NCBI GenBank assembly: GCA_015956445.1
Contig: WIUZ02000007.1
Coordinates: forward strand, 806,001 to 870,000
Source: Thelephora terrestris
Taxonomy: Eukaryota > Basidiomycota > Agaricomycetes > Thelephorales > Thelephoraceae
Reading direction: 5' to 3'
Length of the DNA stretch: 64,000 nt
Part shown: piece after piece, positions 22,120 through 33,296 of the stretch
Layout of the letters: each line of letters opens with the position of its first letter
Position numbering within the stretch: the stretch's first letter is position 1
Translations under genes and position numbers: made by a program
The notes under the pieces: model-generated
The model's database searches: none
What the model saw: the letters and a program-made list of their open reading frames with translations, nothing else
What the model was told of the DNA's origin: nothing

Positions 22120-24355
22120 GATGGGACAGTGCTTGCTCCAGTATGCGTAGTACTTGGGTGCTGACCACCGCTAGTAGAATCGGAGGTATCTGAGGCGACT
22201 GAACGGTTGGAAGATGTACTGTTTCGACGCTTGGAGTTGGCAGATATTTTCGTGTCCGCGAGGTTTGTAGGGTTTGAACCTGAAGACGTGGAAGTTGGAA
22301 GGGAGAAAGGCGACTTGTCAGGTACCTGGGAGGATGTTTTAGAGTGATTGGAATCTGAGTGAGCGGGGTGGTAATCATCCTGAAGCGAGGGCCCTGGAAG
22401 AGACGCTGAGACGGTGAAAATTTGATACAAGAAAAATGAAAGAGGTGAGTGGAGAAAAACGTACTTTCTCCTGGGTGGCCATCCAATGGAACTGTCGGTA
22501 GCACCCCTCCAGAGACGGGGATCTCCGAGACAGTGTGCGGCTGATGGTCACTCGCAGTGTCTTGGGGAGTATCGAAAAACGGAGGCTCCGTGAGCAGATT
22601 CTCTACATTCATGGAGAGGGGCACATCGAGGGTTAGGGAGGAGGGAGGGGATAGGGGCGGATTTCGATTGTCAGTGTGAGGAGGATAACCATCGCCCTCC
22701 GGCTCGGAAGATTGATCGTCTAGGAGGGAGTTGCATTCGGATGAATCGCAGTATCCTTGTTCACTAAGGGTGAGATCGTGGGAACCAAGACTTCCTGTCC
22801 CTCTGTCCGACCCAGGAGAAGGTGGTACTGACAGGTTTGAACACGTATCCAAACACTGCAAAACGTCTTCGACAGTCGGACGCTCGCTCGGTTGAGGTGT
22901 CCAGCATTTTTCCAAAATCTCCCATAGACCCTCGGTGAACCCCTTCCTGCGAAGAGGACGTTCGCCTTTCAATACCTTCACGATGACCATTAGATCTGTG
23001 TCCTCGTGGAAAGGCAGACCTCCGCTGATAGTTTCGTATATGACCATCCCGAGAGAATAACAATCCGAAAGTGTCGTCGGGGAACAAACTTTCAACCCAA
23101 ATTCCTGTGGAGAGATGAGCTCTGGACCCATCCATCGGGCTGTGCCACCCTGTCCCGGCGAACTTGAAGGCAAAAGGTTTGCAGGGCCTGATATGATCGT
23201 AAGAAGCCCAAAGTCCGCCAGGCGGGCATGGCCAGCTTGGTCAATCAGTATGTTAGCCTGAACGAGTAGATAAGTAGGCCAGTAGGACAGCGCTCTACAT
23301 CGAGAACGCACCCCTTTTAGATCAGCATGTACCATCCCCTGCTGATGGATGTAGATCAATCCCCTGGCGACGTCTCCTAGCTAGTTATCCGTTTCTTAAT
23401 TTGTTGAAGGTGAAGGGGGATGATGAGTCGAGCAAAATGCGTACCAACTTTAGCCGGTTTTCACCTGGGTTTGCTTTCACGAACTCGTTGATATTTCCGT
23501 TAGACATCCATTCCGAGACCATTGCGAACTGAGCCTTGGACATTGCCACTCCTATCAGCGGCAGAACATTGGGATGCCGGAGGGTCTTCCATGTTACGAC
23601 CTCCTTGCAAAACCTCTACGCAGGGCATTGTCAGCCCTCGGGTAAACGGAGAGAGAGCACGGTGAATCACTCACACCAACTATCCTCCGCAAGTCACTAT
23701 TTGAGTAGGTCCTGATGACCTTCACAGCAACCTCCTGACCGCAGTATTCTCCCTTCCACACGTCCGCGTACCCACCCCGATATAATGGTATGTCGGCTCG
23801 ATTATAGCAAATGGGGACTTTCAGGGCTTTTGGGAGAAGTGCGTGGTGGCCACACGTCCTGTACAGTTGCCTAAGACATGCCTCCCGGGCTCCCAGTGCC
23901 AACTCGAGATCGGGCCGATCCAGTGCCTGGTCAAGGGTTTGCGTCGGTACAAATCCCACTGAATAGATCCACGACAATGTAGAAAGTACCTCGTCCATCA
24001 CATCAATGAAGGCCTGCGCTTCATCCCTGCAAAGGTAGCGAGCCTTGTCACGCACATCCTTACACGCGAAGATCGTCTCGATTAACTTGGGGAGTTCACC
24101 CGGGGTAAACTCGGATCTGATCAAACGGCCGAAGGCTGGAGTGGAGAATGAGGGAGTGATCAGCACCCTATTGGTGGAGACGGGCCAAGAAGTCCTACCA
24201 CGCTCGAATACGGAGGTCGTAATGGTGTTGCAAGAGTCAACGGGCGGTGATTCTGATTCGGAGAGAAGTCCGCCCAAGGCATCGTTTCTGTTACTTCGTG
24301 AGCTCGGGGTGCTGAGGGTTGCTTGAACCTCGATCTTGCTCTCGCCACATTCCAT
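22120..24355 (-). CDS. TKL-like protein kinase 1 with Ser-rich tail
   Basis: Start is at MECGESKIEVQ (24355). An N-terminal helical domain (GELPKLIETIFACKD, DEAQAFIDVMDEVL, EACLRQLYRTCGHHALLPKA) precedes the kinase core: glycine-rich loop GGYADVWKGEYCGQEVAVKV with the catalytic Lys, WKTLRHPNVLPLIG, catalytic loop GMVHADLKG|ANILID (HAD in place of HRD), DFGLLT, MGPELISP as the APE-like site, and SLGMVIYETISGGLPFHED. Introns interrupt it at VG|, LKLV| and LKG|. A disordered Ser/Thr-rich tail is spliced by a GTACGT...CAG intron onto SLPGPSLQDDYHPAHSDS and ends at 22120. All residues needed for catalysis appear present. The family is greatly expanded in agaricomycetes; substrates are unknown. It is about 75-80% identical by eye to kinase 2 (27799-29579). 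Confidence 0.88.
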
Positions 24356-25431
24356 GGATTGCAGCTCGTAGTCTCGGAGGTGGCCGCATGGTAAGGGCGC
24401 CCAAGCCAGGCTGTGTATTGAGCTCGGCAAAAACCGCAATCTAAGCCAAATCCGAGCCAGGGCCTACACTTCTTTTAATTTGTCAGCCAACTTTTAAGTT
24501 CCACAGCCAGTCCCAAGGTCTGAGATCTGAGTGCCTGATGAATCCACTTCGTGACGCCGATACCCTGCTTCAAGACGCGTACATTCTTGCTCTGGGCTGG
24601 TTCGTCAAACCTAGGCAGATCAGTGATCCCGAGACTGTCAAATTTTGCCCTCGGATGCGATTCACAGACATGCAATCAGCATCTAACAGGTGGACTCCAC
24701 GCTGTCCTACCACTGGTCGCATATATCAATGATGCCACCGGAAGTGATTGTACAACAAGGGACCTCTTTTGGAAATTACGGTCATGCCACCCTACGGAAG
24801 CACTTGAACCCTCCATGCGTACGACGCTTCGAACATCCCGAGAATTCATTCATGCGGTGATGAATATAAATCACGTGTAAACGTGGTCCTTCAATGAATT
24901 CGACGGAGGATTACAATTGCCAGAAAACCTCTCCAGACAAAGCCGCGAGAGTTTCCAGCCCCATTATGCTTTGACATGAGCATTTCATCTCCAAAATCTG
25001 GGTAGGTCAGGTGCAGGGGTCAGTCAAGCGGTGTCCCAGGGAAAAGGCGAATGTTGCTCAGGCGAGTGTGGTGTGTGACAGTCCACGATCAAAAACCAGA
25101 AAATCGACGGAGCTGAATCGAAATTTGGCAGAGGGTCGCTGGTCCCCAAGTGAAACACATCCTCACGATGCAATTCGTGTGAACGGGGTCACCGCCATGA
25201 AGAAAGAAAGCGCCCCTTTATTCCCTCGAGGGAGATGTCCTTGGGAAGAAAAAAAAGCTGGCGAATAAACGATAGACGGCGGGAGTGAAATGAGGTACAA
25301 CAAGGATAGCAAGTTCTGTGTAGCGTCGAAAGAACCGAAGGCAGCAAGGAAAGGTCAGGTGGATGCGGATATCCTAAGAAAACAAACATACTAGAATGAA
25401 GGAAGTGTAGGAATAGAAAGCTAGCAACGGT
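24356..25431. other. Spacer with DAP3-derived fragments
   Basis: No intact gene. About 24905-25050 is a diverged copy of the 3' end of the DAP3 gene (33310-33435), including its last intron. About 24700-24775 resembles 33135-33225 in the opposite orientation. The left end should hold the kinase 1 promoter and the right end the transcription-factor terminator. Confidence 0.55.
24905..25050 (-). pseudogene. Fragment of DAP3 (mS29) 3' end
   Basis: On the minus strand it reads FGDEMLMSKHNGAG ... RGFVWRGFL, matching SGDELFMSKYSEAG ... RDFVWKGFL of DAP3 at 33297-33400. The similarity continues through the preceding intron (GGGGTCAGTCAAGCGGTGTC shared), so it is a genomic, not reverse-transcribed, duplication. 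It is truncated on both sides and not functional. Confidence 0.7.
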
Positions 25432-27743
25432 TCACCATTCTCTGGCTTTAGATAGTGGGGGCAATGCTGACCCCGGGTTACTGTTGGTCCGCCTGTTATC
25501 GAACGAATCCAAGAGTCCGACAGATCTCAGTGAAGGCAGAGTTCGCCACTCCGAATCGCCGGGGTACCTCGAGGTTATGGAGGATGGTTGGTGAAAGTCG
25601 TCTTTATCGTCAGCCCGGATGATCGCCGATGACGACGACGACGTTTTCGGACTCGGAGGGGGCTCCCGGAAGCTAAAATTCCCTCCGCTCGTATTTTCTG
25701 GGGCTGGACCAGAAGTAATCTTCCGAGTGTGACCGGCCTCAAATTTCCGAGCCTCGTTGTGTTTTCGCCACTTCTCAGAGATTTCACAAGGTTTCCACCC
25801 CCAAACGGCCTCGAAGTCGCTGTCGATGGCAAGCATTGTAGTGTTTTCCTTGAAGTACCTGCTGACAACCCACAAGGATGGGGCGACTGGAGAGGAAGAC
25901 AGCCGGTCAAGCCTTGCAACGCAACGCACCCTGGTGTCAAGTTGAAGTACTCACTGAGGTAGTTCAAGTTCTTGGCCCGCGAGCCAACGGATTCGAGTAT
26001 CCGTAGACAACGATCCCCAGCGTCGGAAGCCTCTTTTGGAATGGAAAACTCACCACGTCTGAACAGTTTTTGCGTTTCCTACCAGGAGAAGATACCGAAG
26101 ACAGCGACCGGTTAGTGCCCAGGATCGGGAAGCTGCCATCGAAGTAATTGGGTGACGTACCGAGGCAGCAGACATTTCACAGCACGAGTGGAGAGCGTGC
26201 ATATAGAAGAAGCACCATGGGCCCGTGTTCATCGGTGTCTCATACATTGAGCTCATGATGTGTAAATTGTCTTTGGTGTACCGTAGGTGGTCAGGTAACG
26301 AGCTTTCCCATGCCTGTGAGTCGCGTGTCAATAGCGCTCCATGACTAGGTTGTGTATACAGGGTGAGAGAACCTTTAGTGCTGTTGTCGCCTCATGCATT
26401 GCAGAAACAAACCGATCGTCGTCATCAACAATTGCTGCCCAGATAAACCCGAATTTGTCAGGGACTGATCCGAAAGCAGGGAAGTTAAAAGCTGTTCGCT
26501 CACAAACGGCGTCCTCCATCTGCGAAAATAATGCAGTGATCCTGATAAGGTGGCCGAATTCCGATACGTAATTTGCCTTTGGTGCCATCTCATCCAGGTA
26601 TTCTGAGTAGAAGACCGGGAACGCATGAGCGTCCAGATTCCCAATCAGACGATGATAATTACCTGGGGTCTGGGACTGGATCCCAAGCTCGAAACTGGAT
26701 TCGTCCACTGGCAGCCGCATGAGCATACCCTCCGTGCTGAACCGCCTGACATTTCTCGTGCACGCGGTACTGATGACGTGAAGAAAGTAAATGATCCAGT
26801 AACACCTCCGCGCACATTCACGTTCCGTCATACGGCTCATCTCCTCGATGGTCGGCTTCGGTGACAAGGGAGGACTCTCAGGTGACGCGATATCCAATTC
26901 CTCGAAAAGAATCTTGGCAGCGAGGTCTTGATTGTGGGGTTATCATCAGCGGGCCACGAGGTTTGGTTGGAGAATCGCGTACCGAGATATCGATAACATT
27001 TAGTCCAAGAGTACTGGGCAACGACGTCGTGCATTTCGAGTAGGCATAAAGTTTGAACGGTCTGGAGATTGGCCTCGTAGATCAATCTCCCGGAAGAATC
27101 AAATAAGGTATTGAGTGCGTCCTCGTAGAACTTTATTCCGGCTAATCGGGGAGGTTGGGATTTGACCTGCGGTGATTGAGAGAAAGGTGCGGACATTGCG
27201 CACATGGCCAAGATAAGATGTGAGGCGACCCTATTTTGGCTCAGGGCAGCCATAAAAGTCGGTTTATGGATAACCATCCGACCATGATGACAATGAGCGA
27301 AAAATACTAGTACACGCAAACTTCCTCGTGAGATAAACGGAATGGAGGAATCAATGAAACAAACGCGCACAGCCGACAAGGTCACGAACGATATTGGCTT
27401 CGAGGCCAGCAGGTCGCATAGGCGCATCAGATGTCCACTGTGAGCCTGAGCCAGAAGGTGTCTCAAGATCAGATCCTGACCGCCGACGCTTCCTTGATGT
27501 TGGTGCCGGAGGGACAGAGGAAGGAAGGGTGAGCGAATAGGATGTTCGCGCTGGTGATGGGTCGTGGACAGTTATGTTCGCAAGGTATATATGGTTGGAG
27601 ATTGGAGGTGTGGAGGTGGGAAGCAAGAAAGACCACTTTTCAGATGCCTCGGAGGATGTTTCCGCGTAATTGAGGAGAGTCTTCGCTTCTTGAGTGAGCG
27701 GGGTGACGGCAGCTCGTGCACGGGAGCCTTGGAAGAGACGAAG
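25432..27743 (-). CDS. Fungal-specific transcription factor (MHR, fungal_trans), no Zn cluster seen
   Basis: The spliced frame holds SRKRRRSGSDLETPSGSGSQ, GLEANIVRDLVG|LFFAHCH, RMVIHKPTFMAALSQNR, LILAMCAMSAPFSQSP, QTVQTLCLLEMHDV, ECARRCYWIIYFLHVIS, MRLPVDESSFELG, YVSEFGHLIRITALFSQMED and WESSLPDHLRY. This is the middle-homology region typical of Zn2Cys6 transcription factors. The C-terminus is a Ser-rich tail ending KAREW. The intron after DLVG uses GTGCGC...CTAG and restores the classic DLVGLFF. No Cys6 DNA-binding cluster and no convincing ATG exist upstream; the only Met before the domain is in DAPMRPAGL. The first exon (27743-27371) instead continues the kinase 2 tail in the same frame. 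It is either a truncated regulator or the C-terminal half of a kinase-transcription-factor fusion. Confidence 0.82.
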
Positions 27744-27798
27744 CTGTAAGGGGTTAGATACAACGGAGATGAAGGAGACGGGGCGGAACGACACGTAC

Positions 27799-29579
27799 TC
27801 TCTTCTGAGTGGTTGGCAACGGAACCACTAGAAGTACCTCTCCAGTGATGGGCATCTCTGGGAAAGTGTGGAGCTGGGGGCCGCTCGCAACGCCAGGTGG
27901 AGTTGTGTGCAGATTCTCCCCGTTCGGGGAGATGAAAGTATCAGAGGCGAGAAAGGGAGGAGGGGATAATAATGGGGCTGGGAGGACGTCGTGTTCAAAT
28001 GAATTGAAATCTCCTTGCCGAACAGGAATGGGGTCGTAAAAACCGAGGCCACCCGTTCCTGCATCCATCTCGGAAGAAGGTGGCACTGACGAATCTGCAC
28101 ACATACGCAAACACTCCAAAACGTCTTCAACCCTCGGACGCTCGGACGCTCGAGATGCCCAACATCTTTCCAAAATCTCCCACAGACCATCGGTGAACCC
28201 AACCAAGCGACAAGGACGCTCGCCTGTCAACACCTTCACAATAACCATTGGGCCCATGTCTTCATGAAAAGGCAGATTCCCGCTAATGGTTTCGTATATG
28301 ACCATCCCGAGAGCATAACAATCTGAAAAGCTGGTCGGGCGACTGGCATCCAATCCAAACTCCCGTGGAGAGATGAGTTCTGGGCTCATCCATCGGACTG
28401 TGCCAGTCTCTGCTCGCAAACTTGAGGACAATAGGTTCGCAGGGTTTGATACGATCGTGAGGAGGCCAAAGTCTGCCAGCCGGGCGTGGCCAGTTTGGTC
28501 AATCAATATGTTAGCCTGAGCAGAAAGCAGGTGAGATAGGAGAGTAACTCTCTGTATTGAAGACGTACGCCTTTTAGATCCCCATGAATCATCCCCTGCT
28601 GATGAATGTAGATCAGTCCCCTAGCGACATCTTCCAGCTAGTCATCCGATCGTCAATGAACTTGAAGAGGGGAGCTGTTTCGGGTCGAATGCGTACCAAC
28701 TTCAGCCGGTTTTCACCTGGGTTTGCTTTCACGAACTCGTTGATGTTGCCATTAGACATCCATTCCGAGACCATCGCGAACTGAGCCTCGGACATTGTTA
28801 CTCCTATCAGTGGCAGAACATTGGGGTGTCGGAGGGTCCTCCATGTTATGACCTCCTTGCAGAACCTCTACGTGGGCCATTGTCAGCCCTCCGGTACGCG
28901 GAGAGGGAGCGTGGTAGATGACTTACACCAACTACCTCCTTTAGGTCACTATTTGAGTAGATCCTCATGACCTTGACAGCAACTTCCTGACCGCCGTATT
29001 CTCCCTTCCACACGTCCGCGTACCCGCCGTGATATTTCGCGTAGCCGTTAATCCGGTCGTAGCAAACAGGGACCTTTAATGCTTTCGGAAGAAGCGCGTG
29101 GGAGCCGCACGCCCTGTACAATTGCCTGAGACAAATCTCCCGAGCCGCTGGCGGGAGATCGGGCCGATCCAGTGCCTGGGCAAAGGATTGGGTTAGTGCG
29201 GGTTCCGCTCGATATTTCGCGACGTACCTCATCTATCGCATCGATAAAGGCCTGCGCATCGTCCTTGTCCAGGGAACGGATCTTGTCACTCGCATCCTTG
29301 TGTGCGAAGGTCGTCATGATCAGGGAAGGGAGCTCATTCGGGGCGACTTTGGATTTGATCAAACAGCCCAAGGCTTAGCGAGCGGAACCACGGAAGGGGA
29401 GATGCGATGAGCATCTCATACAACGATCAGTGAGGACGGGACCGAGAGGTCCTACCTCTCTCAAATACGGGAGTCATCGCCACGCCACAAGAGTCAACGG
29501 ACGGTAATTCAGGGGGAGGTTCGACGACGCCATCGTTTCCGTCGCTGGATGAACTCGCGATCTTTCGAGCGCCGAGCAT
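27799..29579 (-). CDS. TKL-like protein kinase 2 (tandem paralogue of kinase 1)
   Basis: Start is at MLGARKIASSSSDGN (about 29579). Splicing GTAGG...GCTAAG then gives ALGCLIKSKVAPNELP, matching FGRLIRSEFTPGELP of kinase 1. The core has GGYADVWKGEYGGQEVAVKV, LRHPNVLPLIG, FAMVSEWMSNGNINEFVKAN, GMIHGDLKG|ANILID (HGD variant), DFGLLT, MSPELISPREFG and ALGMVIYETISGNLPFHED. It is complete with a catalytic Lys, catalytic Asp and DFG. The C-terminal linker ends PTTQKR at 27799, where GTACGT opens a 55-bp intron leading in phase 0 to LRLFQGSRARAAVT, the kinase tail that runs straight into the transcription-factor domain. Very high similarity to kinase 1, including intron positions, shows a recent segmental duplication. 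Confidence 0.87.
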
Positions 29580-29819
29580 TTCTTGAACTTGTGGCTTGCA
29601 GTTCGTAGTTTCGACCTGGAAGTGGTAGCCCTGGTCGCCAGGCTGTTATTTGGAAATGAGCTCGGCGATTACCGCAATTAATTTGAGCCGCTCAGAGCCT
29701 CAGTCCACGGTCTGCGTGCCCGAGCAACCCAGCCCAGTAGTGCTGGAACCTTTCTTCAAGACACCCATCCCCCAGCTATTTACTTTTTTCTTGTTCACCC
29801 GACGATTGGGACCAGTGTA

Positions 29820-30180
29820 ACGGTGTGGGGATTCTGTTGACCCTGGATAACCCCCGAATGGAGTAGTCGCCAGAAACTGGGGTCGAGACGGTGCTTGCTG
29901 CAGTGCGCTCGGCACTTGGGGACCGAACACCTCTGGTAGGATTGTAGAGATCTGGGACAAAAGAGCGGTGTGAGGTTGTACCGCTTGGGTAAGCTTGGGT
30001 ACCGGGAATTGGCAGATGTTTTCGTGTCCACGATGCTTGCGGCGTTGAAAACTGAAGGCGGAAGTTTGAAAGGAGAAAGGCGACTGTCAGACGTTTATTT
30101 GAGGGATCCGGGTCCTCGCGGCACGGACTGTACACCACCTGGATTACGGGTTCCGGAGAACGTGTACTGTGCCCCGTGAC
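29820..30180 (-). pseudogene. Third copy of the kinase C-terminal tail (orphan fragment)
   Basis: The minus strand matches the disordered tail of kinase 1: CTGACAGTCGCCTTTCTCC, TGGACACGAAAACATCTGCC and GCAAGCACCGTC align with CTGACAAGTCGCCTTTCTCC, GCGGACACGAAAATATCTGCC and GCAAGCACTGTC. No kinase domain lies upstream, and the piece stops just before kinase 2 begins. It is probably left over from an unequal exchange or duplication within the block. Confidence 0.65.
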
Positions 30181-31901
30181 CCCGACCTACGAGTTAACGA
30201 ATAACTTTAATAACTCCTGGGCTGCAATCTCCCAAATTACTCCGACAATCAGTGGAATTTAAACGCGACCCATCTCTGGTCTGCTACCCGGAACCCTCGC
30301 CACTTTTTCAGCCAGTATGTATCGATAACTGATCCTCTCCCGCACGACAACTTCGTCTCTTTCTGCGGCGGTCCTTGCGCCATCTTCGAGAGTACGGATC
30401 TTGCTCTGAAGGGGGGAGACCTGGTCCTGAAGGTCTCTTTTCGATCTGGGCGGCAGAAGAAGCGTATCTGGCCAAAAACGTGGGAGTGGAGGGTCGAGCG
30501 GCAGCGCAAAGCTGAAAATTCGATGAACGACGTGGAAAATGAAATGGCTGAGAAGACTATGGACTGAAGAGACAGAGGACGAGGTTAAAGGACAAGAGGG
30601 GGTGGTCTAACTGACGAGCCTCCCCTCTCCTCCGTCGGAGGTGGTGTCGATCGTGAACTCACGGCACGGTGCCGAGGGAGGTGACCATGTCCTCAAGTTC
30701 ATCTCACTACTCGAGTGCCTCCCAATCGTTCTTCATACAAGTCAATGGTTTCCTGCTCGTGCGCTCATGATGAGCGAACTTAATCAACGCGGGTAGAGAA
30801 ACTGCCTCACCTGCCCAGCGAAACGGAGCTCTTGCGCTTACCTCTGAAGGTCGATTCTCTCTTCTTCCCATTTCTTAGACGATTTCTCAACCTCAGACCT
30901 ACCGAACGACACAGCCGATAGTCCATCTCGATTCACCCCATTTTCTTCCCTCTACTCGACGGTGTACCTCGGCGGCCAACTCTCTCCAGAGGTCATCGTG
31001 ATATTCTTCAGTTACAGAAGCCTTGGAACCAACCTTTGGATATGATCTTTCGATCGAATCTTGGCCAGAGGTCGTTGGAGGGAACTTCCGTCGTCGAAGT
31101 GCAGGCTCTTCCCGTACTTCCAGAATCTGAAGGCACTGAAAATCCAGGATATCTAGACTCTCGACCACCTGTCCCTCAACACATCACAAACAATTATCCC
31201 ACCGACGTACTGACGAGATAAATTAAATGCCTTGGACGGAATGGAGCTGGGCTCCCAGTACGCAGTCCTCCTACATCCTCCCATGCGTACTCTGCATTCG
31301 TTGAAACTGCGTTTCCTAACGCGCCCGCACACGAGTGCACACTCTTCGAGCGATTTCTGTGGAAAATCCTTGTTCCGTGATGCGATTTTTACAGTTTAAA
31401 TGGGTTCGCGCTCAAATTGGACGGCTTTTCGGGACTTTGGGACTGGAAGCAGCTAAGTCACACTCGCTTCCTCGAAGTTGTCAAACTGCTGCAATTAGGG
31501 TGCAATCCTGGAAGACTACATGGCTTAGCTTCTGGGCTTCGAGCTCAACCAAAGCGAAGTACTTGGAGACCTCGTGGCGATTCAACTGTCCCTCGGACTA
31601 GACTGGGATCGCAATGACGCACTTGGGACAATGAATTTTGAGACAACCCAGGACACTGTTTTTAATTTTAATTTTATATACCTGTTTTCTATCATCCTCT
31701 CTCATCAAATCCCCAAGCGTCGTCCGTTCATTTCCGATCTCGTTTTCTTGAGCGTCACTACCTCACAGTAGCTTCCAGGTGGTTCAGTGATTCCAGGCCT
31801 CAAGTACTGTTAATCATTTACAGACAACGGTGGGACTCTACACGAAATCCGTGTCTTGCACACGGACTAAGCGGATCCGTGCTTCACGGACAGAATGTGA
31901 C
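30181..31901. other. Intergenic
   Basis: No gene recognised. Several 60-90-codon frames (for example 30899-31168 on minus and 31335-31617 on plus) match nothing I know. An A/T-rich run near 31660-31700 may be a terminator or UTR. Confidence 0.45.
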
Positions 31902-32892
31902 TTAAAAAGCAATCAGCAATCGCAAGGTCAGACAGTAAGACGGAGGAAAAAACCAACCCCAAAATGCAATATTTCCAGCTTTGCATGCGCGAACTGGCGA
32001 ATCGTTCCCACATCCAGTGGTGTCCTATGAAACAAACGGTCGATCAGCCACCCCCCAGAAAAAGAGTTAGCATGAACCCGGTGCTTGAGGAGGTTCACTT
32101 ACGCCAGGGCGATACGCTTGTGTGCAGGGACAATTAACATTCTGGCAAATCGTGCTCTGACATCCACTCGCTCCAATCGAGACGGACTGGGTGAATCCTT
32201 GAATATTCGAAATGTCGTACGCCTGAGGGGTCCAGACGCTACCGGTGTCTAGAAGAAAGACAGATGGTCAGACAAATGAACAGGGGTCGTCGAAAGGGCT
32301 TCGCAAGGCGGCAACCCCCCGGATAATGCAATGGTCGAATCGGGAGAGCGGTGAAAGGGAGAAAAACAGAGCCAAGGCTTTACCTAGGTTGTACTCCAGC
32401 ATGGTGCACCTCTCCCCCTTCGCCCCGCACTTTCCATTCTGGTTAAAGATCCTGCCATTCCACTGGTTGTTGATCGTGACGCTCTTGGTAGCACCGGCTG
32501 CGATCTTCCCCGGTTGAGGACCATTGTATGGGATTGCCGGATTAGGAACGCCACCAGATCCAGGCGTGTTGCAACCTGAATGACAGAGCAAGCGGAAATC
32601 AAACAACGGTCAGGTTTCGGCGGTCACAGCGGGTGGAGATGGCGTTTTTTGTGTTGCTCATCAGCAGGACTCACGGGGGCTGTAGCCGCAGTTGGTATTT
32701 GCGATGATTGGGTTTACAGCATAGTTGCACTTGTTCTGGATCGTAAACTTTGGACTCGACGGGGAGAATCACAGCAGAAATCATGTCACTATGTCGAACA
32801 CCATGCGAAGATCTTCACCGGATGCTCACCACATGAGATGCGGAAGCCACGCAAAACAGAGTCAGGAAAGAAATCAGATGTGTGAGATGCAT
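31902..32892 (-). CDS. Thaumatin-like secreted protein
   Basis: Start is at 32892 with signal peptide MHLTHLISFLTLFCVASASH. Spliced exons give KFTIQNKCNYAVNPIIANTN, then GCNTPGSGGVPNPAIPYNG, KIAAGATKSVTINNQWNGRI, CGAKGERCTMLEYNL, DTGSVWTPQAYDISNIQGF, SGCQSTICQNVNCPCTQAYRPG and DTTGCGNDSPVRACKAGN. These are the conserved thaumatin/osmotin landmarks, with the WNGRIF stretch and many paired cysteines. Fungal members are secreted and linked to beta-glucan binding or cleavage. The C-terminus after KAGN is odd: the expected FxxVFCP ending is not seen, and the frame reads on to a stop at 31902 through IAFWGWFFPPSYCL. Either a last intron is missed or the tail is altered. Confidence 0.9.
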
Positions 32893-33296
32893 CAGAGGTG
32901 GTCAGGGTGGGGTAAGTGGAAAGATGTCGAAGCCATTCTCGCTGCTCTTATATTCTCCTCGGGTGCGAGATTTTCGCACCGTAGTGGTTTGTTTTCCAAC
33001 CACTGTGGAGCCCCGAGGATTCGGAGAAAACATCGCCCCGCGGACGAATGCGCACTTCTCTCAGAAACAGACAGCGGGTGCACGTGGTTGTGATCGTTTG
33101 GGAATGGAATCGAAAAACACGCCCTCAACTTCGTCACCCCGTAATTTAAAAATGAGGTTCCGTTGTGTCCCTCTGCATTCTCCTCGGGTGACGTCATTGA
33201 TACATGCGACCAGCGATTGGTGAGTCGAGCGGACGTGAGAGGCCGGTAAGTAAGCATGTGCAAATGTAGTAGATCCTTTGTGGAATTGACGGTATG
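32893..33296. other. Short intergenic, thaumatin promoter / DAP3 3' region
   Basis: About 33135-33225 has an inverted diverged partner at 24700-24775. A direct repeat TTCTCCTCGGGTG occurs near 32950 and 33179. Nothing coding. Confidence 0.45.
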
